A model generated the notes under the pieces. The model was given only the letters and a program-made list of their open reading frames with translations, did not search any database and was not told the DNA's origin. Shown here one piece after another: positions 1 to 8,034 of a DNA stretch of 64,000 nt. Numbering within the stretch: the first letter of the stretch is position 1; each line of letters opens with the position of its first letter. Position numbers and translations under genes: made by a program. Source of the stretch: Pseudoxanthomonas japonensis (lineage in GTDB: Bacteria > Pseudomonadota > Gammaproteobacteria > Xanthomonadales > Xanthomonadaceae); the NCBI RefSeq assembly GCF_010093445.1, contig NZ_PDWW01000019.1, positions 1 through 64,000 of the forward strand, read 5' to 3'.

Positions 1-13
1 CCCGAGACCCGCC

Positions 14-727
14 ATGCCCCCCACCGATCTCTCGCTGCAGATCCAGCTGCACCCGTTCCCCGATGGCGACGCCGTCGCCTCCGCCCTGGCGCAGGCCGTG
101 GCCGACGACCTGCGCGCCGCGCTCGTCCAGCGTGGCCAGGCCAGCCTGGCGTTGTCCGGTGGCACCACCCCGCGCCGCTTCCTGCAGGCGCTCTCGCAGC
201 AGGCACTGGACTGGGCGAACGTCACCGTGACCCTGGTGGACGAGCGCTGGGTGCCCGATGACCATGAGCGCTCCAATGCGCGGCTGGTGAAGGAGTGCCT
301 GCTGCAGAACGCGGCCGCCGACGCCCGCTTCGTGCCCCTGTACCGGCCCGCGGCGACGCCCGACGAGGTGCTGGAGGACATCGCTGCAGGGTTGCCGGCC
401 ACGCTGGATGTCGTGGTGCTGGGCATGGGCGGCGACGGACATACCGCCTCGTTCTTCCCGGGCGGCGACCGCCTGGCCGAGGCGATGGACACGGCCACCG
501 GCACCACCGTGCTGCCGATGCGTGCACCCGGCGCAGGCGAGCCCCGCATCACCCTGACCCTGCCCGTCCTGCGCGATGCCGGCCGGCTCTACCTGCATAT
601 CGAAGGCGGCGAAAAGCGGCAGGTGCTCCAGCAGGCCCTCTCGGGCCAGGGCCCGGGGGCGCAGTTCCCGATGCACCACGTGCTGCAGGCACTGCGGGCT
701 CCACTGCAGGTCTACCTGACCGCCTGA
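14..727 (+). CDS. pgl: 6-phosphogluconolactonase
   Basis: Hydrolyses 6-phosphogluconolactone to 6-phosphogluconate in the oxidative pentose phosphate/Entner-Doudoroff route, in the cytosol. The 237-residue product has the usual family length. Visible family motifs are the N-terminal LALSGGTTPRRF phosphate-binding segment (about residues 44-55), VDERWVP in the middle, and GMGGDGHTASFFPG (about 136-149), which carries the conserved His of the Pgl/glucosamine-6-phosphate isomerase fold. The ATG at 14 is the first in frame, and the bases before it are too few to judge a ribosome site. In related bacteria pgl often sits beside zwf/edd/eda; any such partner would lie off the left edge, since the gene to the right is an unrelated cytochrome. 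Confidence 0.95.
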   Translation: MPPTDLSLQIQLHPFPDGDAVASALAQAVADDLRAALVQRGQASLALSGGTTPRRFLQALSQQALDWANVTVTLVDERWVPDDHERSNARLVKECLLQNAAADARFVPLYRPAATPDEVLEDIAAGLPATLDVVVLGMGGDGHTASFFPGGDRLAEAMDTATGTTVLPMRAPGAGEPRITLTLPVLRDAGRLYLHIEGGEKRQVLQQALSGQGPGAQFPMHHVLQALRAPLQVYLTA

Positions 728-744
728 GCCTCCCGGCGCCGGTG

Positions 745-775
745 TTGAGGCAAAACCGGCCGCCCTGCTTATAAT
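745..775 (+). promoter_or_regulatory. Putative sigma-70 promoter for the cytochrome c gene
   Basis: TTGAGG at 745-750 and a perfect TATAAT at 770-775 lie between pgl and the cytochrome gene. The spacer is 19 bp, slightly longer than ideal. Transcription would start about 80 bp ahead of the GTG start at 863. Inferred from consensus match only. Confidence 0.5.
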
Positions 776-862
776 GTGGTCTTGTCCGCGGCACCCCGGT
801 GCCCGTCGACCCCCGTTTTCGTAGCCATGCGCGGCCCACGGCCGTGCTGCCAAAGGTGGAAA

Positions 863-1381
863 GTGCGTAACTACGACCTCGAATTCCTCAAGCATTTCTC
901 GATGGTGATCGGCTTCCTGATGCTGGTCACCGCGGGCCTGATCGTCGGCGCGTACTTCCTGCACGACAGCATTCCGCCGGAAGTGAACCCGAAGGCCGTG
1001 CAGATCACCGAGGCGCGCATCGCCCCGGCCGGCGCTGTCTATGCAGGCGAAACCGGTGCTGCCGCCCAGGCCGCCGCCGCCCAGGCCGCGCTGGCGGCCG
1101 CCGCTTCCCAGGTCGCCTACGGCGGCACGCTGGACGGTGGCGAGATCTACAAGAACCTGTGCGGCGCCTGCCACACCAACGGCGTGGGCAAGGCCCCGAT
1201 GCTGACCGCCGCCGGCATGGGCGCCCGCGCCAGCAAGGGCGTCGACACCCTGTACAAGCACGCCATCGAAGGCTTCACTGGTCCGGACGGCGGCATCATG
1301 CCTCCGAAGGGCGGCAACCCGGCCATCTCCGAAGAGCAGATCCACGCCACCGTCGACTGGATGCTGGCCAACAGCAAGTAA
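863..1381 (+). CDS. Membrane-anchored c-type cytochrome (c5-like)
   Basis: Single-haem electron carrier tethered to the inner membrane and facing the periplasm. I chose the GTG at 863 because AAAGGTGGAA lies just upstream and the product then starts shortly before one hydrophobic anchor (residues about 13-33). The longer frame from 776 would begin at the promoter. After the anchor comes an Ala-rich linker (about 60-85), then the haem motif CGACH (C100, C103, H104). The likely axial Met is in GGIMPPKGG (M146), as in cytochrome c5/CccA-type proteins. Length is 172 residues. It is a single gene followed by a strong terminator. The electron partner cannot be deduced from the neighbours. Confidence 0.88.
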   Translation: MRNYDLEFLKHFSMVIGFLMLVTAGLIVGAYFLHDSIPPEVNPKAVQITEARIAPAGAVYAGETGAAAQAAAAQAALAAAASQVAYGGTLDGGEIYKNLCGACHTNGVGKAPMLTAAGMGARASKGVDTLYKHAIEGFTGPDGGIMPPKGGNPAISEEQIHATVDWMLANSK

Positions 1382-1400
1382 GGCTTCGGGCCTTCCACGA

Positions 1401-1428
1401 ACGCCGCCTCCGGGCGGCGTTTTTGTTT
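1401..1428 (+). terminator. Rho-independent terminator after cytochrome c
   Basis: A perfect 8-bp stem ACGCCGCC/GGCGGCGT with loop TCCG is followed by TTTTGTTT. It starts about 20 bp after the cytochrome stop. Confidence 0.9.
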
Positions 1429-1453
1429 GTGCGGTGCTTCAACCCCGAAACGA

Positions 1454-1486
1454 CCTCTCCCTTCTCCCCGTTGTCACAGGGAGAGG
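1454..1486. repeat. Family C dyad repeat fragment (CCTCTCCC...GGGAGAGG)
   Basis: CCTCTCCC at 1454-1461 pairs with GGGAGAGG at 1479-1486. This matches the outer end of the longer composite repeats at about 24366, 37654 and 63434. It lies in the gap between the cytochrome terminator and the nuclease gene. Confidence 0.7.
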
Positions 1487-1572
1487 GGAAGCGCGCCAGT
1501 CCGCCTCGCATGGAAAACCTTCCGTCACCCAATCCGTTTACCCTTGCCGCCTCGCTTTCCCGGTTGCCCACG

Positions 1573-3297
1573 ATGACGTCGTCCCGCTCGCTGCTCACCC
1601 TTGCCCTGCTCGCCTCCCTCTCGCTGCCTGCCTGCGCAGCCACGCCGAAGGAACGCGTCATTCCCATCGGCCAGGTGCAGGGCGAAGGCGCGCGCAGTCC
1701 GCTCGATGGTCAGACCGTCACCATCGAAGGCGTCGTCACCGGCGCCTTCATCGACGGCCTCGGCGGCTTCTTCGTGCAGGACAGTGGCGACGGCAACGCC
1801 AGGACCTCCGACGCCCTCTTCGTCGCCCTGGAAGAAGGCGCGCCGCCGCCGACGATTGAGGTCGGTGACCGCCTGCGCGTGCGCGGCATCGTCGGCGAAC
1901 GTAAAGCCGGCAACGATGACACGTTGACCGCACTGCATGCGCCGGTGATCCAGCCGCGCGGCAAGGGCAGCGTCGCACCGACGGTGCTGACCGCGCAGCC
2001 CACCGACTGGGAAGCACTGGAAGGCATGCACGTCCGCATCGATGCCCCGCTCACGCTCAGCGGCACCCACACGCTGGAACGCTTCGGCGAACTGATCACC
2101 AGCTTCGCCGGCCGCCTGTGGCAACCCAGCGAACTCGCCACGCCCGGCAGCGCGGAGGCCAAGCGCCTCGCCACCGACAATGCGCGCCGCACCCTGCTGC
2201 TGGACGACGGCAGCGCCAAGCGCGACCCCGCCACCGTCTGGTACGTGAAGGACGGCCAGCCGCTGCGCACCGGCACCGTGCTGACCGGCGTGCAAGGCAT
2301 CGTCGACCAGCGCGCCGGTGGCTGGCGCCTGCAACTCACCGCCGCACCGACCATCGCCGCGCCGCAGCGTCCGGCCGCACCGCAGGTCGCTGGCAACGTG
2401 CGCGTGGCGGCGTTCAACCTGGAAAACCTGTTCAATGGCGACGGCAAGGGCGGCGGCTTCCCCACCGAGCGCGGCGCCAAGACGCCCGAGCAGTTGAAGG
2501 CGCAGATCGCCAGGCTGGTCGCGACCATCCGCGGGCTCGACCCCGACATCGCCGCGCTGATGGAACTGGAGAACGACGGCTACGGCGCCGACTCCAGCCT
2601 GGCGCAGCTGGTCGCCGCGCTGAATGCCGGCGGCGGCACGTGGCGCTTCGTCGACGCGAAGCAGGGTCCCGGCCCCGACACCATCCGCGTCGGCCTCATC
2701 TACCGCAGCGACAAGGTGAAGCCCAGCGGCAAGCCCGCCACGCTGCAGGAAGGTCCGTTCGGCGAACGCAGCCGCAGCCCGCTGGCGCAAGCGTTCGTGC
2801 GTGGCAACGGCAAGCCCTTCGTCGTGGTCGCCAACCACCTGAAGTCGAAAGGCTGCTCGGAAGCCACCGGCGCCGACACTGACCAGAAGGACGGCGCCGG
2901 CTGCTGGAATGCATTGCGCCTCGATTCGTCGAAGCGTCTGGACGCATGGCTGAAGACCGACCCGACCCGCACGCGCAGCGACCGCGTGGTGATGCTGGGC
3001 GACTTCAACGCCTACGCGATGGAAGACCCGGTGCGCTGGCTGCGCGACGACGCCGGCTGGATCGACGCGTTCAAGCAGGCGGGTGTCGAGCAGCCTTACT
3101 CCTACGTCTACAACGGCCTGACCGGCCGCCTCGACCACGCCCTGCTCAGCCCCTCGCTGGTGAAGCAGCTGCGCGGTGCAGCGGAGTGGCATATCAATGC
3201 CGACGAACAGGACGCGCAAGGCTACGCTGATGGCGACGCCAGCGTGCCTTTCCGCAGTTCCGACCACGACCCGCTGCTGCTGGGCTTCGATCTGTAG
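1573..3297 (+). CDS. Secreted ExeM/NucH-type nuclease (endonuclease/exonuclease/phosphatase domain)
   Basis: Probable extracellular or envelope DNase. From the ATG at 1573 the product has 574 residues and begins with a clear export signal ending in LPACAA, either a signal-peptidase I site or an unusual lipobox. Domains in order: an N-terminal OB-like segment (about 30-110) as in ExeM proteins, a linker, then an EEP nuclease domain from about 275. Catalytic signatures are FNLENLF, ALMELEND (metal-binding Glu), ANHLKSKG, MLGDFNAY, and the C-terminal RLDHAL and SSDHDPLLLGF (catalytic Asp-His). An open frame extends upstream to 1159, but that part crosses the cytochrome gene and its terminator, so the later start is preferred. 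Family members degrade extracellular DNA or act in biofilm turnover. Confidence 0.9.
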   Translation: MTSSRSLLTLALLASLSLPACAATPKERVIPIGQVQGEGARSPLDGQTVTIEGVVTGAFIDGLGGFFVQDSGDGNARTSDALFVALEEGAPPPTIEVGDRLRVRGIVGERKAGNDDTLTALHAPVIQPRGKGSVAPTVLTAQPTDWEALEGMHVRIDAPLTLSGTHTLERFGELITSFAGRLWQPSELATPGSAEAKRLATDNARRTLLLDDGSAKRDPATVWYVKDGQPLRTGTVLTGVQGIVDQRAGGWRLQLTAAPTIAAPQRPAAPQVAGNVRVAAFNLENLFNGDGKGGGFPTERGAKTPEQLKAQIARLVATIRGLDPDIAALMELENDGYGADSSLAQLVAALNAGGGTWRFVDAKQGPGPDTIRVGLIYRSDKVKPSGKPATLQEGPFGERSRSPLAQAFVRGNGKPFVVVANHLKSKGCSEATGADTDQKDGAGCWNALRLDSSKRLDAWLKTDPTRTRSDRVVMLGDFNAYAMEDPVRWLRDDAGWIDAFKQAGVEQPYSYVYNGLTGRLDHALLSPSLVKQLRGAAEWHINADEQDAQGYADGDASVPFRSSDHDPLLLGFDL

Positions 3298-3323
3298 GCG
3301 GGACGGCAGGTCGCCACTTTTCC

Positions 3324-3390
3324 TGTGGGAGCGACGTCAGTCGCGATGACACCTCCACGTTAGGTCATCGCGACTGACGTCGCTCCCACA
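3324..3390. repeat. Family A REP-like inverted repeat
   Basis: Two perfect 27-bp arms (3324-3350 and 3364-3390) containing GGGAGCGACGTCAGTCGCGA are separated by 13 bp. The repeat lies between two convergent genes, where a transcript hairpin could end both. Relatives are at 41022, 44270 and 51916. Confidence 0.9.
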
Positions 3391-3402
3391 AGACGGGAAA
3401 CG

Positions 3403-3948
3403 TCACCCGCCGATCTTCTCCACCAGCGCCTGCAATTTCTGCACGGTACCCCAGTTGCGCGTGGTGGCGGCCTTGCCTGCCTTGCCCAGCATCGCTTCCG
3501 CGGCCTTGCTCTCCAGAATGCCGCTGGCGCAGTGCAGGTAAGCGGCGCGCGTGCCGACCAGGAACTGTTCGGGCGCGACTACATGCGGCGCGATGGCGTC
3601 GAGGTTGACCAACGCGGCGGCGTCCGGCGTGAACGCGACCAGCAGGCGTGACGGATCCGTCGCGGTGTCGGCGAAGGGGTTGTCGGCCATGATGGCGTCG
3701 AGATCCTTCGCGGATTTCACGATGACAGGCACCTCGATGCCGAGTCGATCGGCGATGGCCTTCGAGATGTCGGTCGCCAGCGTTGCGGACGTTCCCTTGC
3801 CGGCCTTGAAGACGACGTTGCCGCTATTGAGCAACGTAGCGACGTCGGTGTAGCCGAGCGCCTCCAGCAGCGCGCGCAGGTCCGCCATGGCGATGCGCTT
3901 GGCCTTGCCGACGTTGATGCCGCGGAGCAGGGCGATGTGGGTCGTCAT
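3403..3948 (-). CDS. DUF1697 family protein
   Basis: A 181-residue cytosolic protein that matches the DUF1697 family along its length. It has the conserved start ALLRGINVGK, then MADLRALLEALGY and LLNSGNVVF. The family has no firmly assigned reaction; it forms compact alpha/beta domains and is widespread in soil bacteria. It ends 13 bp from the family A repeat, convergent with the nuclease gene. No partner gene suggests a pathway. Confidence 0.85.
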   Translation of the reverse strand: MTTHIALLRGINVGKAKRIAMADLRALLEALGYTDVATLLNSGNVVFKAGKGTSATLATDISKAIADRLGIEVPVIVKSAKDLDAIMADNPFADTATDPSRLLVAFTPDAAALVNLDAIAPHVVAPEQFLVGTRAAYLHCASGILESKAAEAMLGKAGKAATTRNWGTVQKLQALVEKIGG

Positions 3949-3989
3949 GTCAGAGCTTGCGTCATTGATGCTTGAGGACGCCGAAGCGG

Positions 3990-4241
3990 TCAGATGTCAT
4001 CGTGGGGCTCGTCGCGGGAGCCGCCAAGAAACCACAACGCGACGCCGACGATTCCCACTGCAATCGGCCAAGCCACATGCAGATCAGCATGCCGGTGGAG
4101 TTGCGACAGGACCAGCGAGGCCACGATGACGAGGCTACCGGTGATGCTCAATGGACCGAGGGAGGTATTGCCCACCCGGTAGAACCGCCCATCGTCGCGA
4201 TTGATCCAGGCCCGGAGTTTCGACCACCGTCCCATGCGCAT
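3990..4241 (-). CDS. Small two-helix membrane protein, unknown
   Basis: An 83-residue protein not assigned to a family. A basic N-terminus (GRWSKLRAWINR) precedes two hydrophobic stretches (about residues 29-47 and 56-72), each long enough for a membrane helix, and an acidic tail (DEPHDDI). Its ATG at 4241 lies 1 bp after the stop of the DUF1653 gene, so the two are probably translated from one message. The stacked arrangement is the main evidence that it is real. Confidence 0.6.
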   Translation of the reverse strand: MRMGRWSKLRAWINRDDGRFYRVGNTSLGPLSITGSLVIVASLVLSQLHRHADLHVAWPIAVGIVGVALWFLGGSRDEPHDDI

Positions 4242-4242
4242 C

Positions 4243-4485
4243 TCACTCCTGTGCGGACCCGATCGGCGCGAAGCGACGCACCGGCTGCCCGTCCACGATC
4301 ACCTCCTCGCAGAACATCGCATACGGCCGCACCCACAATCCGCCTTCGCCGTACAGCGCGCGACACACCACCAGCGGCTCCAGCGTCTCGCTGTGCCGCG
4401 CTACTGCGACGACTTCGTAGTCGTTGCCCTTGTAGTGGCGGTAGAGGCCGGGGGTGAGTTCGGGGATGGTGGGGAGTGTGGCCAT
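4243..4485 (-). CDS. DUF1653 family protein
   Basis: An 80-residue protein of the DUF1653 type: PGLYRHYKGNDYEVVAVARH, then EPLVVCRALYG and WVRPYAMFCEEV. The function of the family is not established; members are small beta-rich domains. I chose the ATG at 4485 because the family normally starts a few residues before the PGxYRHYKG motif; the open frame back to 4641 has no family likeness. A purine-rich AGAGAAGA lies upstream. It sits directly before the small membrane protein at 3990-4241. Confidence 0.85.
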   Translation of the reverse strand: MATLPTIPELTPGLYRHYKGNDYEVVAVARHSETLEPLVVCRALYGEGGLWVRPYAMFCEEVIVDGQPVRRFAPIGSAQE

Positions 4486-4692
4486 GGTGGTGTCTTCTCT
4501 CAACATGATGTGGGCATAGGCTAATCCTACGAGATCACGGTCCCCTAAGTGCTTCCTTGCCACAGCCCTTGGATTGGCTGAGCCACGGGCAGTGACCCGA
4601 TAGCGCCACCTTGCATAGTTGCGTTTATCAATGAATCTCATCTATTTTTCACGGCAGAAAGCAGCTGGATTCGAGCTATACAAGGAAAGGCA

Positions 4693-5433
4693 ATGAAGCC
4701 TATTTGGATTAGCGGGGCATTGATAGTTTTGGTGGCATCCACTCTCGCCATATCGCGAAGTTGCGGTACTCCAGACCTTCTTGATGAAGGAATAGTTGCC
4801 CCGGAAAACCAACCCTCAGCAGCCGGCCACGGACCAGCGAGGGCGGATTCATCTAAGCCGCACAACGACATACGTCAGGCGTCAACTGAAAAATCTACTC
4901 TTAGCCCCTTCTCTCATCTACCTAGGACAAGGAGCGGACTTCCGCTGGAGTCGGACCCGTTCGTGGCCGAAAGTGTAGAGGAACAGAGATGGCTGGATCG
5001 GAACGGCTATCCGAATGCTGAGCAATGGAAAACGTACTCGATGTCTTCGGACTCCATGCTTCAGTTGGCTGCGGAAAGTGGAGACAAACTCGCTGGCGTG
5101 GTGTTAGACAGCAGAGCTTTGTACAAGGGTGACAAAGGCGCTTCTGATCGCCTTTTCCATGCGGCCGAAGATGGCTCAATGTTTGCGCTCTCTTTGCTAC
5201 AGGCGTATATGGCTGCCTCTCCTAATGGGAACCGTGAACTCGCTTACGCAATCAGCAGAGTCATGGAAATGAAGGGTGATACAAGGGCCGCCCTGGCTAG
5301 AGATTTTTCCTTCCCAAGCGCTCTGACCGCTGAAGAGCGATTGAAAGGGGAAGCACTGACGCTGCAACTTCACAAGCAGCTCAAGAGCAACACAAAGACA
5401 ACCAGTTTCGTTGATCCTCGGCCGTTTCCCTGA
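4693..5433 (+). CDS. Exported or membrane-anchored protein, unknown (AT-richer islet)
   Basis: A 246-residue protein I do not recognise. The N-terminus has a hydrophobic segment (about residues 5-22) followed by SC, giving a signal anchor or signal peptide. A low-complexity polar linker (about 30-80) follows, then a helical domain (about 95-235) with alternating Ala/Leu helices (LAAESGDKLAGVV, LFHAAEDGSMFALSLLQAY) that faintly recall Sel1/TPR helix pairs. A strong ribosome site (AAGGAAAGG) ends 4 bp before the ATG. Base composition and codon use (AGA, TTA, ATA, AGG) are clearly more AT-rich than the flanks, which suggests acquisition. The next gene starts 17 bp after the stop and is probably co-transcribed. 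Confidence 0.72.
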   Translation: MKPIWISGALIVLVASTLAISRSCGTPDLLDEGIVAPENQPSAAGHGPARADSSKPHNDIRQASTEKSTLSPFSHLPRTRSGLPLESDPFVAESVEEQRWLDRNGYPNAEQWKTYSMSSDSMLQLAAESGDKLAGVVLDSRALYKGDKGASDRLFHAAEDGSMFALSLLQAYMAASPNGNRELAYAISRVMEMKGDTRAALARDFSFPSALTAEERLKGEALTLQLHKQLKSNTKTTSFVDPRPFP

Positions 5434-5450
5434 AAAATAAGGAGTTTTTT

Positions 5451-5939
5451 GTGAAGAAAAGGAACCTAGTAGTAACCGCCTTGTTCGGTTTCTCGGGATT
5501 AGCCGTCGCTTGCAATATGCTGCCTCTCCCTATACCACCATTGCCAATATCGGTTTCTGCAACAGATGTGGCCAAGGCAATGATGAATGGATTTAGTCCT
5601 GCCAGCGCTCTGCATGCAGCAGCGATGACAAAAATGGACTCTTATGCAGGCACTGCAGTGGGAAAAGATGTTTGGAAAGCAAACAATTTCGTTGGTTACT
5701 TGAACTACAGAGGACCAATGGGTGGCGCAGGCATGGTCTTCATTGACAAGCCTTGCGACAAAACTGCCGAAGACGTCGCGCGGGAACGTCAAAACTCAAC
5801 AAACCCAGCAACGCCCGGCTCAGGCAGCGGAGGCGGCGGCGGCGGCGGACCAGGCTACGGCGGTAGTCCTGGCGCACCAGGGTGTGTCTACGGATGTGGA
5901 AATCCAATCGTAGATGTCGGCGACCTTGAGCAGGCTTGA
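5451..5939 (+). CDS. Predicted lipoprotein with Gly-rich tail, unknown (AT-richer islet)
   Basis: A 162-residue unrecognised protein. It begins with GTG at 5451 behind AAGGAG, 17 bp after the previous gene. Residues 1-21 look like a lipoprotein signal (two Lys and an Arg, hydrophobic core, LAVAC). A Pro-rich stretch (PLPIPPLPIS) follows, then a mixed domain with a Tyr/Gly-rich part (YLNYRGPMGGAG). Near the C-terminus is a glycine run flanked by Ser/Pro, followed by a CVYGCG pair of cysteines that could form a disulphide. Composition is AT-rich like its neighbour, so the two look like one acquired cassette. Surface attachment is plausible; the activity is unknown. Confidence 0.68.
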   Translation: MKKRNLVVTALFGFSGLAVACNMLPLPIPPLPISVSATDVAKAMMNGFSPASALHAAAMTKMDSYAGTAVGKDVWKANNFVGYLNYRGPMGGAGMVFIDKPCDKTAEDVARERQNSTNPATPGSGSGGGGGGGPGYGGSPGAPGCVYGCGNPIVDVGDLEQA

Positions 5940-6008
5940 TCCCTGTGTCGTGAAAAATGTTGTCACTTACAGCGCGGGGAGTGTGGTCAGGGCTGTCTCG
6001 TGAATGCT

Positions 6009-6092
6009 TAGGGTGGGCCTTGGCCCACCCTATAGACTGCCCGGATCGTGATGATGGGTATTGCTTCGCTCCACCCATCCTACGCACTACGG
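6009..6092. repeat. Short dyad repeats downstream of the islet
   Basis: A near-perfect hairpin TAGGGTGGGCC/GGCCCACCCTA (6009-6032, 2-nt loop) is followed at about 6053-6090 by an imperfect dyad containing GATGGGTA and CCACCCATCC. These resemble scattered repeats found between genes in xanthomonads. The rest of the 5940-6257 gap shows no coding potential I trust. Confidence 0.55.
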
Positions 6093-6152
6093 ATTGAGCC
6101 GATTGAACACGGCCACGCTGACCCACAGCAGCACGAGAACACCGATGCCGCG

Positions 6153-6237
6153 ATAGGTTGGGGTGAGCTTGCGAAGCCCAACAGGTAGACGTTTCGTCGC
6201 CACGATGTTGGGGTTCACTCCGTTCACCCCAACCTAT
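6153..6237. repeat. Inverted repeat with ATAGGTTGGGGTGA ends
   Basis: Perfect 14-bp terminal arms at 6153-6166 and 6224-6237 bracket an 85-bp element with further internal dyads (GTTGGG/CCCAAC). This has the form of a REP doublet or very small MITE. It lies 20 bp from the stop of the ggt-like gene. Confidence 0.65.
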
Positions 6238-6257
6238 GAAAGCACTTGCGCAATCCC

Positions 6258-7982
6258 TCAATACCCCGCCGCCTGCCCATCCTTGCGGCTCTCGCTGGCG
6301 CCGTAATACACGCCGGTGTCCGGGTCGCGCTTGATCGCCTGGTAGCCGCCGTACGGGCCGAGTGCCCATTCGACGTGGTGGCCCTTGTCCATCAGCGCGC
6401 GCACGGTCTCGTAGGGGAAGCCGGATTCCAGCTGCACCACGCCGCCGTCGCTCATGACCTTGGCGCTGCCGACCGGCTCGGTGGAGCCGTCGTGCTGCAC
6501 GCGCGGCGCGTCTCCGGCCTCTTGCAGCGTCATGCCGAAGTCGACCAGGTTCATCACGATCTGCACGTGGCCCTGCGGCTGCATCGCACCACCCATCACG
6601 CCGAAGCTGACCCACGGCTTGCCGTCCTTGGTGATGAAGGCCGGGATGATGGTCTGGAACGGACGCTTGCCCGGCGCGTAGCAGTTGGGATGCGGCGCGG
6701 CGCCCTCGCAACCGTTCAGCACGAACATCTCACCGCGGTCCTGCAGGATGAAGCCCAGGCCGGTCGGCGTCATGCCGCTGCCCATGCCGCGGTAGTTGGA
6801 CTGGATCAGCGAGACCATCATCCCGTCCTTGTCGGCGACGGTCATGTAGATGGTGTCGCCCTCTTCCAGTTCCTTCGGCGTTCCGGGCTGTACTTCGCGC
6901 AGCACTTTGTCCGGCGAGATCAGCTTGGCGCGCTCGCGCGCGTACGGCTTGGAGATCATGCGGGCGACGGGCAACGGCTGGAACGCGGGATCGGCGTACC
7001 AGCGCGCGCGGTCGGCGAAGGCCAGCTTCTTGGCTTCGACCAGCAGGTGCACGTGCTCGGGGCTGCCGTAGGGGATCTTGGAGAAGTCGTAGCCTTCCAA
7101 TACGTTGAGCATCTGCAGCGCGGCGATGCCCTGGCTGTTCGGCGGCAGTTCCCACACGTCGTAGCCGCGGTAGTTGGTGCTGACCGGCTCGACCCACTCG
7201 CCGTGGTGCGCGGCCATGTCCTCGTACGACAGGAAGCCGCCGTTGGCCTTGAAGTAGGTGTCGATGGTGCGCGCGATGTCGCCCTTGTAGAACGCGTCGC
7301 GACCACCATCGGCGATCTTCTGCAGCGTGTCGGCCAGATAGGGGTTCTTCCACATCTCGCCGGTGCGCGGGGCACGGCCGGCGATGGTGAACTGCTCGGT
7401 GAAGTCGGGGAACTTCGACAGCCGCGGCACCGAGCGTTCCCAGTAGTAGGCGATCGTCTGGTGCACCGGATGGCCGTCGCGCGCGTAGCGGATGGTCGGC
7501 GCCAGCAGGTCCTTCATCGGCAGCTTGCCGAAGCGGCCGTGCAGCGCGAACCAGCCATCGACCGCGCCCGGCACGCTGACCGGCAACGGGCCGTGCGCGG
7601 GAATGTCGGTTATGCCTTGCTGCTTGAAATGATCGAGCGTCAGCGACTTCGGCGAACGGCCCGAACCGTTGTAGCCGTGCAGCTTCTTCGTCTTCGGATC
7701 CCAGACGATGGCGAACAGGTCGCCGCCGATGCCGTTGCCGGTGGGTTCCATCAGGCCGAGCGCCGCATTGGCGGCGATGGCGGCGTCCATCGCGGTGCCG
7801 CCCTGCTTCATCACGTCCAGCGCGATCTGGGTGGCGAGCGGATGCGACGTGGCCGCCATCGCATGCGGCGCGATGACGTCCGAACGGGTGGCGAAGGCGC
7901 GACCGGTGATGCGGTCGGCAGCGGAAGCAGGCTGTGTTGCTGCGAGCAGCAAGCAGCAGGTCAACGGACGCAGCAGTGACAT
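6258..7982 (-). CDS. ggt: Gamma-glutamyltransferase family (Ntn hydrolase), periplasmic
   Basis: Cleaves gamma-glutamyl bonds, as in glutathione, after export. The ATG at 7982 sits behind GAGGAG and gives 574 residues with a signal peptide ending PASAADR; the frame continues upstream to 8123 without support. Family landmarks: MKQGGTAMDAAIAANAALG, GNGIGGDLFAIV, GSGRSPKSL. The probable autocleavage point is EEGDTIYMTVADKDG, where the Thr after GD would become the N-terminal nucleophile of the small subunit. The residues after that Thr (IY rather than the usual TH) and the GFILQDRGEMF segment match the branch that includes acylase-like GGTs, so substrate preference may differ from the Escherichia coli enzyme. 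Confidence 0.9.
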   Translation of the reverse strand: MSLLRPLTCCLLLAATQPASAADRITGRAFATRSDVIAPHAMAATSHPLATQIALDVMKQGGTAMDAAIAANAALGLMEPTGNGIGGDLFAIVWDPKTKKLHGYNGSGRSPKSLTLDHFKQQGITDIPAHGPLPVSVPGAVDGWFALHGRFGKLPMKDLLAPTIRYARDGHPVHQTIAYYWERSVPRLSKFPDFTEQFTIAGRAPRTGEMWKNPYLADTLQKIADGGRDAFYKGDIARTIDTYFKANGGFLSYEDMAAHHGEWVEPVSTNYRGYDVWELPPNSQGIAALQMLNVLEGYDFSKIPYGSPEHVHLLVEAKKLAFADRARWYADPAFQPLPVARMISKPYARERAKLISPDKVLREVQPGTPKELEEGDTIYMTVADKDGMMVSLIQSNYRGMGSGMTPTGLGFILQDRGEMFVLNGCEGAAPHPNCYAPGKRPFQTIIPAFITKDGKPWVSFGVMGGAMQPQGHVQIVMNLVDFGMTLQEAGDAPRVQHDGSTEPVGSAKVMSDGGVVQLESGFPYETVRALMDKGHHVEWALGPYGGYQAIKRDPDTGVYYGASESRKDGQAAGY

Positions 7983-8034
7983 CGGAAACTCCTCACGACG
8001 GATGAACGATGCCCCGCGATACCCGCGCGACATC

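Noticed and set aside
4638-4871. A minus-strand ORF overlapping the start of the islet gene
   Set aside because: It opposes a gene with a strong ribosome site and signal anchor; no support of its own.
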